Shown here one piece after another: positions 37,259 through 47,539 of a stretch of 64,000 nt of DNA. The position numbers and the translations under genes were made by a program. Source of the DNA: Amia ocellicauda. Its lineage: Eukaryota; Chordata; Actinopteri; Amiiformes; Amiidae. The number at the start of each line of letters is the position of its first letter. Positions within the stretch are counted from its first letter, which is position 1. The notes below the pieces were generated by a model that was not told the origin of the DNA, searched no databases, and saw nothing but the letters and a program-made list of their open reading frames with translations. Location: NCBI RefSeq assembly GCF_036373705.1, contig NC_089868.1, positions 11,358,520 to 11,422,519 on the forward strand, read 5' to 3'.

Positions 37259-40136
37259 TTCATGACTGTTTCTTGGCAACTGTTGGTAAAAAGGGCGAGG
37301 AGCGCAGCAGCGGACTGTCCCACTTCTTTACAGACTTTGTTTTGTTAGATTTTCTTTCTGCTCATTTTGTACAGACTGTGGGTACAGACATATTTTTTAA
37401 TCCACATCACAACATCTACGGCATTTGAAAAGCTGTTGGGTTGAAGTGAGCCCCGCAAATCAGAATGATATTTAAAAAAAATAATAATGACATACAGTGA
37501 GGGAAAAAAGTATTTGATCCCCTGCTGATTTTGTACGTTTGCCCACTGACAAAGAAATGATCAGTCTATCATTTTAATGGTAGGTGTATTTTAACAGTGA
37601 GACACAGAATAACAGCAAAAAAATCCAGAAAAACGCATTTCAAAAAAGTTATACATTGATTTGCATGTTAATGAGGGAAATAAGTATTTGACCCCCTATC
37701 AATCAGCAAGATTTCTGGCTCCCAGGTGTCTTTTATACAGGTAACGATCTGAGATTAGGAGCACTCTCTTAAAGGGAATGCTCCTAATCTCAGCTCGTTA
37801 CCTGTATAAAAGACACCTGTCCACAGAAGCAATCAATCAATCAGATTCCAAACTCTCCACCATGGCCAAGACCAAAGAGCTGTCCAAGGATGTCAGGGAC
37901 AAGATTGTAGACCTACACAAGGCTGGAATGGGCTACAAGACCATCGCCAAGCAGCTTGGTGACAAGGTAACAACAGTTGGTGCGATTATTCGCAAATGGA
38001 AGAAACACAAAATAACTGTCAGTCTCCCTTGGTCTGGGGCTCCATGCAAGATCTCACCTCGTGGAGTTTCAATGATCATGAGAACGGTGAGGAATCAGCC
38101 CAGAACTACACAGGAGGATCTTGTTAATGATCTCAAGGCAGCTGGGACCATAGTCACCAAAAAAACAATTGGTAATGCACTACGCCGTGAAGGACTGAAA
38201 TCCTGCAACGCCCACAAGGTCCCCCTGCTCAAGAAAGCTCATGTACAGGCCCGTCTGAAGTTTGCCAACATCTGAATGATTCAGAGGAGAACTGGGTGAA
38301 AGTGTTGTGATCAGATGACACCAAAATCGAGCTCTTTGGCATCAACTCAACTTGCCGTGTTTGGAGGAGGAGGAATGACCCCAAGAACACCATCCCCACC
38401 GTCAAACATGGAGGTGGAAACATTATGCTTTGGGGGTGACAACTGCACCGCATCAAAGGGACGATGGATGGGGCCATGTACCGTCAAATCTTGGGTGAGA
38501 ACCTCCTTCCCTCAGCCAGGGCATTGAAAATGGGTCGTGGATGGGTATTCCAGCATGACAATGACCCAAAACACACAGCAAAGGCAACAAAGGGGTGGCT
38601 CAAGAAGAAGCACATTAAGGTCGTGGAGTGGCCTAGCCAGTCTCCAGACCTTAATCCCATAGACATTCTGTGGAGGGAGCTGAAGGTTCGAGTTGCGAAA
38701 CGTCGGCCTCGAAACCTTAATGACTTGGAGAGGATCTGCAAAGAGGAGTGGGACAAAATCCCTCCTGAGATGTGTGCAAACCTGGTGGCCAACTACAAGA
38801 AACGTGTAACCTCTGTGATTGCCAACAAGGGTTTTGCCACCAAGTACTAAGTCGAAGGGGTCAAATACTTATTTCACTCATTAACATGCAAATCAATGTA
38901 TAACTTTTTTGAAATGCATTTTTCTGGATTTTTTTGTTGTTATTCTGTCTCTCACTGCTAAAATACACCTACCATTAAAATTATAGACTGATCATGTCTT
39001 TGTCAGTGGGCAAACATACAAAATCAGCAGGGGATCAAATACTTTTTTCCCCTCACTGTATCTTAATGTTTCAGTGTTCCCCACAGCTACTGTATATTCA
39101 TAAAAATGGGTGCTTGAACGTCAAAAACAAAGTACAAGCTTATAAAACAAGATATCTGAAATCATGAAAAAATGTATTACTCATAATAACAGTGTAATCA
39201 TGCATTGTTTTAATGTACTTAATGTGTAATAATGATTAACGGTATATCTAACTACACAATTGTCTGGTAAGGATGCCCACCGGGAGGCTACCTTTGGAGC
39301 AATACCGGGCATGACCCACATTTTACACATTAAGTACATTGTAATAATATTTAATTAAACTTTACTTATGAGTAACTTCAGATGTAGTTACTGAGTAGCT
39401 ACTATGAAAATACACTAACTAGGGGAGACTTATTGTAAAGTGTTACCAATTATATTTTGAAAAAATTTAAATGTCCCACGCCAAAGTTTTACATTTGAGC
39501 GCTTTGCTTTTCAACTGTTTGAAGACCTTTTCTCTGGCTTTTTTCACTTCTTGTCTTCACTCATAGAAAAAAAAAAAAGTTTTTGAAATGGATGTATTTT
39601 AAAATCATGAATCTATGCAAGAAAGTCAAAACACAAACAGACAATCCAACTTGATATCTACATTTCAGTTGCCTTTGTTTTGGTATTGAAAATACAATTG
39701 GGAACATTGCAAAGCCCGAGTAATGATGAACATTTCAAATTATTCTGCTGATATTCCTGTTCTTTCATTTTTGTCATATACAGACATATACGCCGGCTGG
39801 GCAGCAGAAGTTTTAAAGACAAATCTTTTGACAGAAACTTGGCAACGGAAGGAGCATGAGCTTCAGTCCAATTGCTCCCTCCCAGAGCACGTCTTAAACA
39901 TCAAAAGAGTCAAATTGCCTGGCCCGGTTCTGTTCTATAATAACTATGATCACTCCAAGTGGTGCGTCTCTCAGAACTATGAAGATCAGTGGGTCTGCAT
40001 CGGAGATCTGAACCGGGAAGACTGTCAGAAATGGAAAGGAGGTGGACTCCTTTGTTCACAAAACCTGTTTATCTACAGAGCTTTCCGGGATGCTGTGTCC
40101 TGGTATGTCAGCTGCAAAAATGAGACTCAGGTGTAG
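31381..40136 (+). CDS. DNASE2B: DNASE2B, deoxyribonuclease II beta
   Basis: Acid DNase that cuts DNA to 3'-phosphate ends in lysosomes or as a secreted enzyme; in mammals the beta form clears DNA in lens fibres. Six exons: 31381-31475, 32182-32356, 32621-32699, 33677-33838, 34280-34477 and 39784-40136. All are GT-AG with phases 2-0-1-1-1, giving 353 residues, the family's length. A signal peptide precedes the mature start ([18 protein letters not shown]). The two HxK motifs of the phospholipase-D-like fold are intact: H114-T-K116 (HGHTKG) and H293-S-K295 (YDHSKWCVS). Conserved PVDWFIIYKLP and [15 protein letters not shown] are present. Cysteines for the disulphides are kept. Intron 5 (34478-39783) is swollen by mobile elements. 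It lies just downstream of UOX, as in mammals; assignment as 2B rather than DNASE2 rests on that synteny. Confidence 0.93.
33866..33898. repeat. (GT)n(GC)n microsatellite
   Basis: GT repeat passing into a GC repeat, starting 27 bp after the DNASE2B exon 4 donor. This purine/pyrimidine alternation favours Z-DNA. Confidence 0.95.
34776..34890 (-). mobile_element. Short internally deleted Tc1-like fragment
   Basis: CCATAGGTGTTCAGTTGGGT joins directly to text like CATACATGCCACACAGCATG. In the larger relic next door these two segments are more than 1 kb apart (35368 and 36474), so this is a deletion derivative of the same family. Confidence 0.65.
34951..35010 (+). repeat. Left copy of a widely spaced inverted repeat
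   Basis: GGTAACACTTTACAATAAGT, then similar sequence to about 35010, is the inverse of 39388-39447. The motif is a known transposon end in fish. The two could be ends of one large interrupted element or two separate short elements. Confidence 0.6.
35110..35215 (+). mobile_element. Fragment of a third Tc1-like family
   Basis: CACCTGTCAGTGGGTGGGAT through GCAGGAAAAA resembles the 5' end of a Tc1-like element common in fish. It breaks off where minus-strand Tc1 sequence begins near 35216. Confidence 0.5.
35216..36535 (-). mobile_element. Degenerate Tc1-like relic (minus strand), interrupted by a hAT insert
   Basis: Minus-strand fragments still read [19 protein letters not shown] and [14 protein letters not shown], the second-D and E regions of a Tc1-type transposase, but in different frames with stops. 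The right part reaches the terminal-type text ACATGCCACAGAACATGATA near 36475. Boundaries are approximate. A 257-bp hAT-like element sits inside at 35584-35840. Confidence 0.7.
35584..35840. mobile_element. Short hAT-like element nested in the Tc1 relic
   Basis: Inverted ends CAGCGTTTCCCAAACT and, at the right, AGTTTGGGAACTCCTG. Near-matching 8-bp flanks CTCTAAGG (35576-35583) and TTCTAAGG (35841-35848) fit the 8-bp target duplication of hAT elements. The inside is C-rich, with repeated text such as ACTCTCATGCCATTTTG. Confidence 0.75.
37046..37096. repeat. (AAT)n microsatellite
   Basis: About 17 AAT units, in DNASE2B intron 5. Confidence 0.95.
37228..37260. repeat. (AT)n followed by poly-T
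   Basis: About ten AT units followed by a run of T, in DNASE2B intron 5. Confidence 0.9.
37495..39058 (+). mobile_element. Tc1-like transposon, full length but degenerate (copy C)
   Basis: 1,564 bp, flanked by TA on both sides, with inverted ends of about 200 bp beginning CAGTGAGGGAAAAAAGTATT. Long ends of this kind are typical of fish Tc1 elements with the IR/DR arrangement. A hairpin with about 40-bp arms (37726-37812) lies just before the transposase start. It sits in DNASE2B intron 5, in the same direction as the gene. Confidence 0.93.
37862..38850 (+). pseudogene. Broken Tc1 transposase (DD34E type)
   Basis: Starts ATG 37862 ([11 protein letters not shown]). The DNA-binding half is intact to about 38270, where a 5-bp deletion relative to copy D shifts frame. 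Further lesions: TGG to TGA before the first catalytic D, two deletions around 38370-38440, and the catalytic E replaced by D ([11 protein letters not shown]). The 34-residue spacing from QHDNDPKH to that position is the classical Tc1 value. It ends FATKY at 38850. Confidence 0.9.
39180..39447. mobile_element. Palindromic short element with GGTAACACTTTACAATAAGT end
   Basis: AATGTACTTAATGTGTAA (39213) is mirrored by TTACACATTAAGTACATT (39323), and the right end is the inverse of the motif at 34951. The left end is unclear, so this may be one miniature element or the right end of a larger one. Confidence 0.5.
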
Positions 40137-40225
40137 GAGTGGAAAAGGTTTGGCTCTTCAGAAAGAAACTCGGGCCTAGTCCCATGAGGTGGTTGGAAAA
40201 TCCCGATGTTGGTCTGACCTTTGCA

Positions 40226-40231
40226 AATAAA
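40226..40231 (+). terminator. DNASE2B polyadenylation signal
   Basis: AATAAA 90 nt after the DNASE2B stop codon. Confidence 0.7.
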
Positions 40232-41034
40232 GAGACTTATTCAATTCAGGCATTATTCAATTTGTCACATTGTATTTGCTATTTTCAACTAATCATTGCT
40301 TTGCCCACATGAACACAATACAAATCTTCCATTATCAATTACAATATGTAATGTGTCGCAGCTGTCACAAATATGACCATATGTGCCACACATATGGTAA
40401 CACGTTTTGCAGAGGGGATGTAAAATAAATACAATAATATGTATATGTGCAAAAATACTTACCCTTATGAATAAATCATGCATAATCAATGGTAGTCTGT
40501 ATGTTTTTTTTAAATAATTGGCTAATTATGCACTAGATTTAAGTGTAATTTGGGTCTGGCCTACTGGTTCATTTAGACTTTCATTGGCGTTATGGCTGCT
40601 AAACAGTATGCTCAGATTATTATTTTTTCGTTGCTGAAATTATTTTAGAATTGTGGAAATTCCAGTTAAATAACTTGTTACGCCAGTCCAGCAGCTGTTC
40701 AAAGATAAGTATTTCTGCCTTTTGATGCAACACAGTACGAATGTAGATGTACACCTGTAGTGCGGTGAAGACTGTGGGGTTTCAGAAAGCAAATGGAGAA
40801 ATATAAGATGTCTGCCTTTGTAAGTCTTAATAAGGTGAGTACAATGATCATGTCTGTGTAGAGTCACTGTACCAGCTGTTTTGTCCTGGTACATATAAAA
40901 GTCTAATGTGTGACCCTTTTATACCTGTGGACAAGCAAAGCTGCATTGATGTCTTTTTGTCAGAGAACCACACTATAGATTTTGAACATAGGATTGTTCT
41001 AACTGTCCAAAGCTCATAAAAATGTATTGGTTTA

Positions 41035-41082
<48 letters not shown>

Positions 41083-41901
41083 TCACATTCACATTTTGAT
41101 ATGTGTAAAAGAAAAGCTAGTGATATTTCTGGATTTCTTTTAAGGAAGTTTGGCAACAGTTTCAGTGTCTTTTGTGTGAAATTCAAAGCAGAAGTTATTT
41201 CAGTATCTTCCCTCTGGTCTTCAAAGACCAATTTGTGTCTCAGGATGATGGTAAGGTTTTTTTGTTGCTGTGTTGTTTTATGTTTGTTCTTTCAAATTTG
41301 TATAATTTGTATATGATTGTTATTTGTACCAAATTAAATTACATTATGTCTAGGGGGGTGAGAATTTCTAGTATTGGTCAGTATTGAACTTTTCCATTCA
41401 TTTTGGCTCATACAGGGTCTGTCTGCCTTTCTTTCTGTCTTGAGGAGTCTAGCAGACTGTTCCCAACACATTTGATTTCCCTGCCTTGACACTTTCAGTG
41501 GATGAGGTGAACATGGTTACATTGATAACTGTTTCTGAGAGGTTACAGAATTGTTGAGGTAGAATTGTACCAAAGTGTTTGACATATCTACTCATTTGCT
41601 ATATAGTTGATTATTAATTAGCCAATATAATATGTTAGACTTGCATATTGATCAGCATTTAATGAGTATTCATTGATTTCTTCCAATTATTCCCACTTTC
41701 AGTTTCTTTGTTCAGTTTCAACTTAAATGACTGTAGCTATTTTTCTCGGGGTTCAGATCCTTCACTGAGTCTGGGGATCCTCCGTATCTCTGTCACCTGT
41801 TTCTCTGTATTATTTTATTACCATTCTCTAATAAACATCTTATTGATTCACTGTTTCCTCACAGATTGGATTTCTTACACTTGGTAGATTTCACCATTTA
41901 T
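40232..41901. other. Intergenic between the two DNase II genes
   Basis: No gene recognised. It contains the (CA)n array at 41038-41079 and otherwise AT-rich unique-looking sequence. Confidence 0.45.
41038..41079. repeat. (CA)n microsatellite
   Basis: About 20 CA units. Confidence 0.95.
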
Positions 41902-42152
41902 TTCTGCTGTCCCTACCTGCCTTTAAAGGTGTAATTAGTCTTGTTAATCCATGTCCGCTTCTCAATTCAATCATGGAGATCTGATGATGAATTGTGAGTT
42001 TATTATTAACTGCTTTCCAAAGAGGCTCGTTAAGCTGCAACTGGGTGTATTTAAAAAGGAATGTGGTTGGTAAAGCGTGATTTGTAATTTAATTGAGATT
42101 CGGACATTAACAACGCTAATTACAGCTGTAAAGGCAGGTAGGGATAGCAGAA
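41902..42152. mobile_element. Foldback element of about 250 bp
   Basis: The left arm (TTCTGCTGTCCCTACCTGCC onwards, about 65 bp) is mirrored by the right arm ending GGCAGGTAGGGATAGCAGAA. The arms differ by scattered substitutions. No transposase and no clear target duplication were seen, so the class is unknown. Confidence 0.65.
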
Positions 42153-42186
42153 CTACACTTCAAGATCTCCCAAACCTAATTATAAT

Positions 42187-42320
42187 CAGTGCTTGAAATG
42201 GAAACTAAAAAAGTGCCAGTACTGAATTCCATAGATAACATACTCATGTGTAGATACATCTTTTGAACTGAAAAGTGCCCACACTGAGAACTGGTGTGCC
42301 CTGGTCCATTTCAAGCACTT
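42187..42320. mobile_element. Small inverted-end element (134 bp)
   Basis: CAGTGCTTGAAATGG at the left is mirrored by CCATTTCAAGCACTT at the right. The ends look hAT-like, but flanking 8-mers match only partly. Confidence 0.5.
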
Positions 42321-42485
42321 TTCAAATCCTATGAAATAGTTCCTCATTCGAGATTAGGTTCATACGTCTTACATTTCCTAAATGCTTTCTTTCATTTTCC
42401 TTTCAGATCTCAGTTTTTACCAAGATCCTAAATTAAAACTAAAAGTCTTTCTTAGATCAGCACAAATTAGTTTCATTAGGATATA

Positions 42486-43698
42486 CACTCACCTAAAGGA
42501 TTATTAGGAACACCTGTTCAATTTCTCATTAATGCAATTATCTAACCAACCAATCACATGGCAGTTGCTTCAATGCATTTAGGGGTGTGGTCCTGGTCAA
42601 GACAATCTCCTGAACTCCAAACTGAATGTCTGAATGGGAAAGAAAGGTGATTTAAGCAATTTTGAGCGTGGCATGGTTGTTGGTGCCAGACGGGCCGGTC
42701 TGAGTATTTCACAATCTGCTCAGTTACTGGGATTTTCACGCACAACCATTTCTAGGGTTTACAAAGAATGGTGTGAAAAGGGAAAAACATCCAGTATGCG
42801 GCAGTCCTGTGGGGGCGAAAATGCCTTGTTGATGCTAGAGGTCAGAGGAGAATGGGCCGACTGATTCAAGCTGATAGAAGAGCAACTTTGACTGAAATAA
42901 ACACTCGTTACAAACGAGGTATGCAGCAAAGCATTTGTGAAGCCACAACACGTACAACCTTGAGGCGGATGGGCTACAACAGCAGAAGACCCCACCGGGT
43001 ACCACTCATCTCCACTACAAATAGGAAAAAGAGGCTACAATTTGCACAAGCTCCCCAAAATTGGACAGTTGAAGACTGGAAAAATGTTGCCTGGTCTGAT
43101 GAGTTTCGATTTCTGTTGAGACATTCAGATGGTAGAGTCAGAATTTGGCGTAAACAGAATGAGAACATGGATCCATCATGCCTTGTTACCACTGTGCAGG
43201 CTGGTGGTGGTGGTGGGGGATGTTTTCTTGGCACACTTTAGGCCCCTTCGTGCCAATTGGGCATCGTTTAAATGCCACGGCCTACCTGAGCATTGTTTCT
43301 GACCATGTCCATCCCTTTATGACCACCATGTACCCATCCTCTGATGGCTACTTCCAGCAGGATAATGCACCATGTCACAAAGGTCGAATAATTTCAAATT
43401 GGTTTCTTGAACATGACAATGAGTTCACTGTACTAAACTGGCCCCCACAGTCACCAGATCTCAACCCAATAGAGCATCTTTGGGATGTGGTGGAACAGGA
43501 GCTTCGTGCCCTGGATGTGCATCCCACAAATCTCCATCAACTGCAAGATGCTATCCTATCAATATGGGCCAACATTTCTAAAGAATGCTTTCAGCACCTT
43601 GTTGAATCAATGCCACGTAGAATTAAGGCAGTTCTGAAGGCGAAAGGGGGTCAAACACAGTATTAGTATGGTGTTCCTAATAATCCTTTAGGTGAGTG
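42486..43698 (+). mobile_element. Tc1/mariner transposon, DD36E type (copy B)
   Basis: 1,213 bp with the same ends and TA flanks as copy A, and nearly identical throughout. The 8-bp length difference is fully explained by a 2-bp insertion and a 10-bp deletion in the transposase gene. It lies about 0.4 kb upstream of the second DNase II gene. Confidence 0.95.
42634..43666 (+). pseudogene. Frameshifted transposase of DD36E element
   Basis: Same protein as at 21314 but with two extra G (TGTGGGGGCGAAA near 42810) and a 10-bp loss in the GGT repeat near 43210. Each shifts frame, so no full product is possible. The catalytic motifs [18 protein letters not shown] and [10 protein letters not shown] survive in separate frames. 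Confidence 0.93.
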
Positions 43699-43795
43699 TA
43701 TTGTTCTCACAGCTGGCCCCTGGAGGCCAGTAGAAACTTCTAGAAGAGAATATAATACCACTAACAATTCCCAATAAAAAGCTGATATACATATA

Positions 43796-43872
43796 CAGCT
43801 CTGGAAAAAATAAGAGACCACTTAACATTGATTTCTGAACTTGGAGTGGTCTCTTAATTTTTTCCAGAGCTG
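43796..43872. mobile_element. 77-bp palindromic miniature element
   Basis: CAGCTCTGGAAAAAATAAGA and its mirror, with the short centre between AAGAGACCACT and AGTGGTCTCTT, flanked by TA on both sides. The ends match a Tc1/mariner-type miniature family widespread in vertebrates. Confidence 0.8.
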
Positions 43873-44108
43873 TATAACTATCGCATGGTAGGGGGAAGCT
43901 AAGTAAAACAGCAACATCTGGTGAATCACTAATGGTCTCACGCCACCACATCCAGAGGTGTGATAAAACGTGCAAAACCCAAAAACAAAATGCAGGGCTG
44001 TGCAAATGAACTACTCCAAACTGACAACGGAAATCTACTTGATGTTACAGTTGGATTAGAAAAGCCAGCGCAGTGACCGATTGTGTTTGTGTTCTTGTCC
44101 ACGACTAG

Positions 44109-45514
44109 GGCCCGGGGTGGAGAGAGCTCTCCTGCTCACTGCTGCTGCTGTTTTGCTGTGTGTTCGCTGGCAGTGTTGGAGTGTCCTGCAGGAATGAGAA
44201 CGGGGATTCTGTGGACTGGTAAGCAAAGGTCAACTTGTGATCTGTGATCTGAAACAGAACAAACACCAAACTCTTCAGCGGTTAAACCTAGCCAACTACA
44301 CAAGTCACTCCATCAGGTCCTGTGTCATATACAAGGCCAAACTATGAGCTAATGTTGGGTTTGGGTGTGCTCCATTTTTTGGCCTGTCTTGTGTCACGTA
44401 ACATATTATCAAGACTGCACATTTTCACATGGCAGGACTCTGTTCCAGTTTTTCACCTCCTCTCTACCTGTAATGCAATTTTGCAGCATTTTTAAAATGG
44501 CTATATGCATGTTTGTCACCCTGTAGGTATATTGTGTATAATCTTCCTGATCTCGACCGTAAGACAGGACTGATGTATTTGTACATGGATAATAACAGCA
44601 AAAGCTGGAACTACGGGAAAAGGAACATAAATGACCCAGAGAGTGCCTTGGCTCAAACCTTGTGGCCGTTTTTCACGTTTATTGAGAAGAAGGTAAGATC
44701 AAAGCAGTGACTGGCATTGCCCAATATGTGCTGGAATATGCTTTCAAAAGGATCTGTATATTTACATGATAAGACCCAGCCAATATCTGGGATGTTTACA
44801 TGAGCACTGTGTTGTCCTTTTACCTCAGGCAGGCGGTCACAAGGGAGAAGCGACCTAAGCCATGAATAATGAAAGATAACATAGACACCAGTTGACTTTG
44901 TGCATGCTTTCATTTTAGAAGCTACAGGAGATTTCTACTGTTCTCATAATACTTGCAAGTAAATAAGTGAAAAATGAAAATCCACGAAAACTGAAAATCG
45001 AATTGATCGGCCGCTTCACTGAAGTTGTGATGTTCTTTCAATGAACTTTACCCCTTTGTCTGGTTAATATAGATTTTGTATATGTTTGACATTTTCTAAT
45101 TCACAGCTAATTGTGTACTGTGACATGTTGTACATTTAAGCATCAGCCTACTCGCCTGCCTCTCTTGGTTGTGTACTTTCTGTGTGCCCGTCCTCACGAA
45201 AAATGACCAACTGAATTTTCCTCTTCCTCTTTTCCCTGGACTAGCTTGTATGAGAGTTGATGAAGGGGTTTCCTGTTTCTGTGAAAACTCACATTCTGTG
45301 ACATGACACAAAAATACCACAAAAATCTGTTTAAATGTATTGTAATTAGTATAAGAGAAGTAGAATACAGTAAAATCCTTTGTATTAAGAGAGGATGTAT
45401 AATAATGTAAAGTTCCTTATTGAATGTCTATGTGCTTATATGACATAAGGTTGTGTGTGTATCTGATCAATTATTTGTAACATCCTTACAATTGGTGGTC
45501 TTAAATGTTAAATT

Positions 45515-45580
<66 letters not shown>

Positions 45581-47321
45581 CCTTTTAAAAGATTGAAGGC
45601 TTCGGATATCTGCTTTACAATGATCAGCCTCCAAAGGAGTACAAAACTGCTCCCTCATCTTTCGGACATAGCAAAGGTGAGTTGGGTCTACAACACTGAA
45701 ACTTTTTAAATTCTGCTGAACTGACTGTAAATAGAAAAAACAACAATGGTAAATAACAATGTTAATTTAGTTAATGTAATTGCTGCCTTGTTAAAATACC
45801 TCTTATGACCAATCACACTGAATGCTAAGTTGGGGTTGTAAATACTGAACAAATAACTGGAGTGTGTTGTGTGTTTCTGTTCAGGGGTTGTGATGTTGGA
45901 CAGACAGACCGGAGTCTGGCTCACTCACAGCACACCACAATTCCCAGGCAAAACAAGGAGATCATTTTGGCCTTCCAGTGGTAAAAGTAATGGACAGACC
46001 TTCTTCTGTGGGACATACAAATATAGCAACTTCAGTGATATTGGTAATGCATCTAAATGATACTGTATCTATACGTATACACACACATTCAAAAAATGTA
46101 ATTGTGATCATTGTGATTATTTCAAAGTATTGATAACTCCATAATGGGAAATACTATTGAATGTAGTTACACAAAACCCAAATAAAAGCCCATTCTTTGA
46201 CAGAAGTGGGAAATATTCCCTATTGTTTTTCCAGTTGTATTTTTTTCAAATGAGTCTTGTGAATGGACAAACATGACAGAATAAATATATATATATATAT
46301 AAGGATTTTTTTCCTCCAAATTATCTATGTGTGCTGTGCATGCTATTGTGTCCCCAGCCATACAGCTCCAGTACATTCACATTTACACCTTTGACTTTCA
46401 CGTCCCAACAACCTTCCACGATGGCCTTCGCTGTGTGGCTCAGAGAACTTGCTATCCCAGGAAAGCCCCATGGTTTAAGAGGCTGGAAATGAAGTCATTA
46501 GCAGGAAACACTTTTATCAGCTTTGCAAAATACTCCAGATTTCAAGATGGTAAGATCTTCATTTTAAATTGAACCCTATTAAATTTCTCTGTATTTTCTT
46601 AGTTGCTATTCAGTGCTTGTTCAGTCTACTAGAATCCCCTTCTGAACAAATGGTATTCACTAGCTCCTACAGCGGTGACAACCCCCAGTCTTTATATATT
46701 TCAACACTATTTATGTATCTGTTTATCTATGCCAGGACTACCTCTGCAGCTAATACCTGCAGCTCTCTGTGACACTGTGATTTAAGTTACTTCTTCATTG
46801 GCTTACTTAAACCAGGGATATCTTTCAAAATATTATATCTATCTGGGTGTGTGAGTTTCTAAAACCTTTCAATTGGTTAGAATGGAACCTCCTTTTCTTT
46901 CCTTCTTCCCATTTGTAACTTCAGGACCTATAAGAGTGCTTGGTTGTAATGCATACCTTGTGACTTTTCAGATCTTTATTCTGGTCTGCTGGTCGATTAT
47001 TTAGGGGATGACATTTACAGCAAAAGCTGGGGGAAACTTCGCAGACCTCTGCCATCAAATTGCTCAGGCAGTCACAAGGTGTACAATGTGCAAGAGATGC
47101 AGCTACCTCAAACCCAGCCTTTCGGCACAGCGGTGGATCATTCCAAGTGGTGTGTGACTGATAGTGATGGCCAACCATGGACTTGCATTGCAGACATGAA
47201 CAGAGAGGAGAGTCAGTCTAAAAGAGGTGGTGGGGCTGTGTGTACAAATGACACTGGAGTATGGGAGGCCTTTAGAAAAATTGTCAACACATATGAGAAT
47301 TGCCGTCATGTTGAGCTTTAG
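44109..47321 (+). CDS. Second DNase II-like gene, tandem paralogue of DNASE2B
   Basis: Lysosomal or secreted acid DNase of the DNase II family. Exons: 44109-44218 (5' limit uncertain), 44527-44692, 45592-45676, 45885-46043, 46358-46549 and 46972-47321, with intron phases 2-0-1-1-1, the same as DNASE2B. About 353 residues. Both HxK motifs are kept: GHSKG at about 118-120 and DHSKWCVT at about 294-296. VDWYIVYNLPD and GVWLTHSTPQFPG are the counterparts of conserved family blocks. A leucine-rich signal segment (LLLLFCCVFAGSVGVSC) precedes the mature start, but this frame has a TAG at 44106-44108 and no ATG after it. The start may lie in an upstream exon; one possibility is ATG at 43885 directly followed by a donor-like GTAGGG and joined at GACTAG|44109. 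Otherwise the start codon is lost. Downstream exons show no damage. Whether it is DNASE2, DNASE2B or a third type cannot be settled here. Confidence 0.85.
45510..45579. repeat. (TC)n and (AT)n tract beside an exon 3 acceptor
   Basis: TC repeat passing into about 14 AT units, ending about 12 bp before the acceptor at 45591. The TC tract and its length may affect splicing of this exon. Confidence 0.95.
46282..46301. repeat. (AT)n microsatellite
   Basis: Short AT repeat in an intron of the second DNase II gene. Confidence 0.85.
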
Positions 47322-47539
47322 CTAAAATATATTATATATATATAAATTTAGCAAAATAGCCTTCGAAATGTCATAAGCAAAGTTAATTTATTAGTTTTTG
47401 ACTGGTTTGAACTTCTTAGTTTTTAAGTGTTTAACCCTTATGCCCCCTTGTCCCACGGGCGGAACTTGGTATAATTTAAAAATACAAGAGCAATTCCAGC
47501 TGGGGTTTTAGGGGATTAATATGGACATCATAGGAATAC

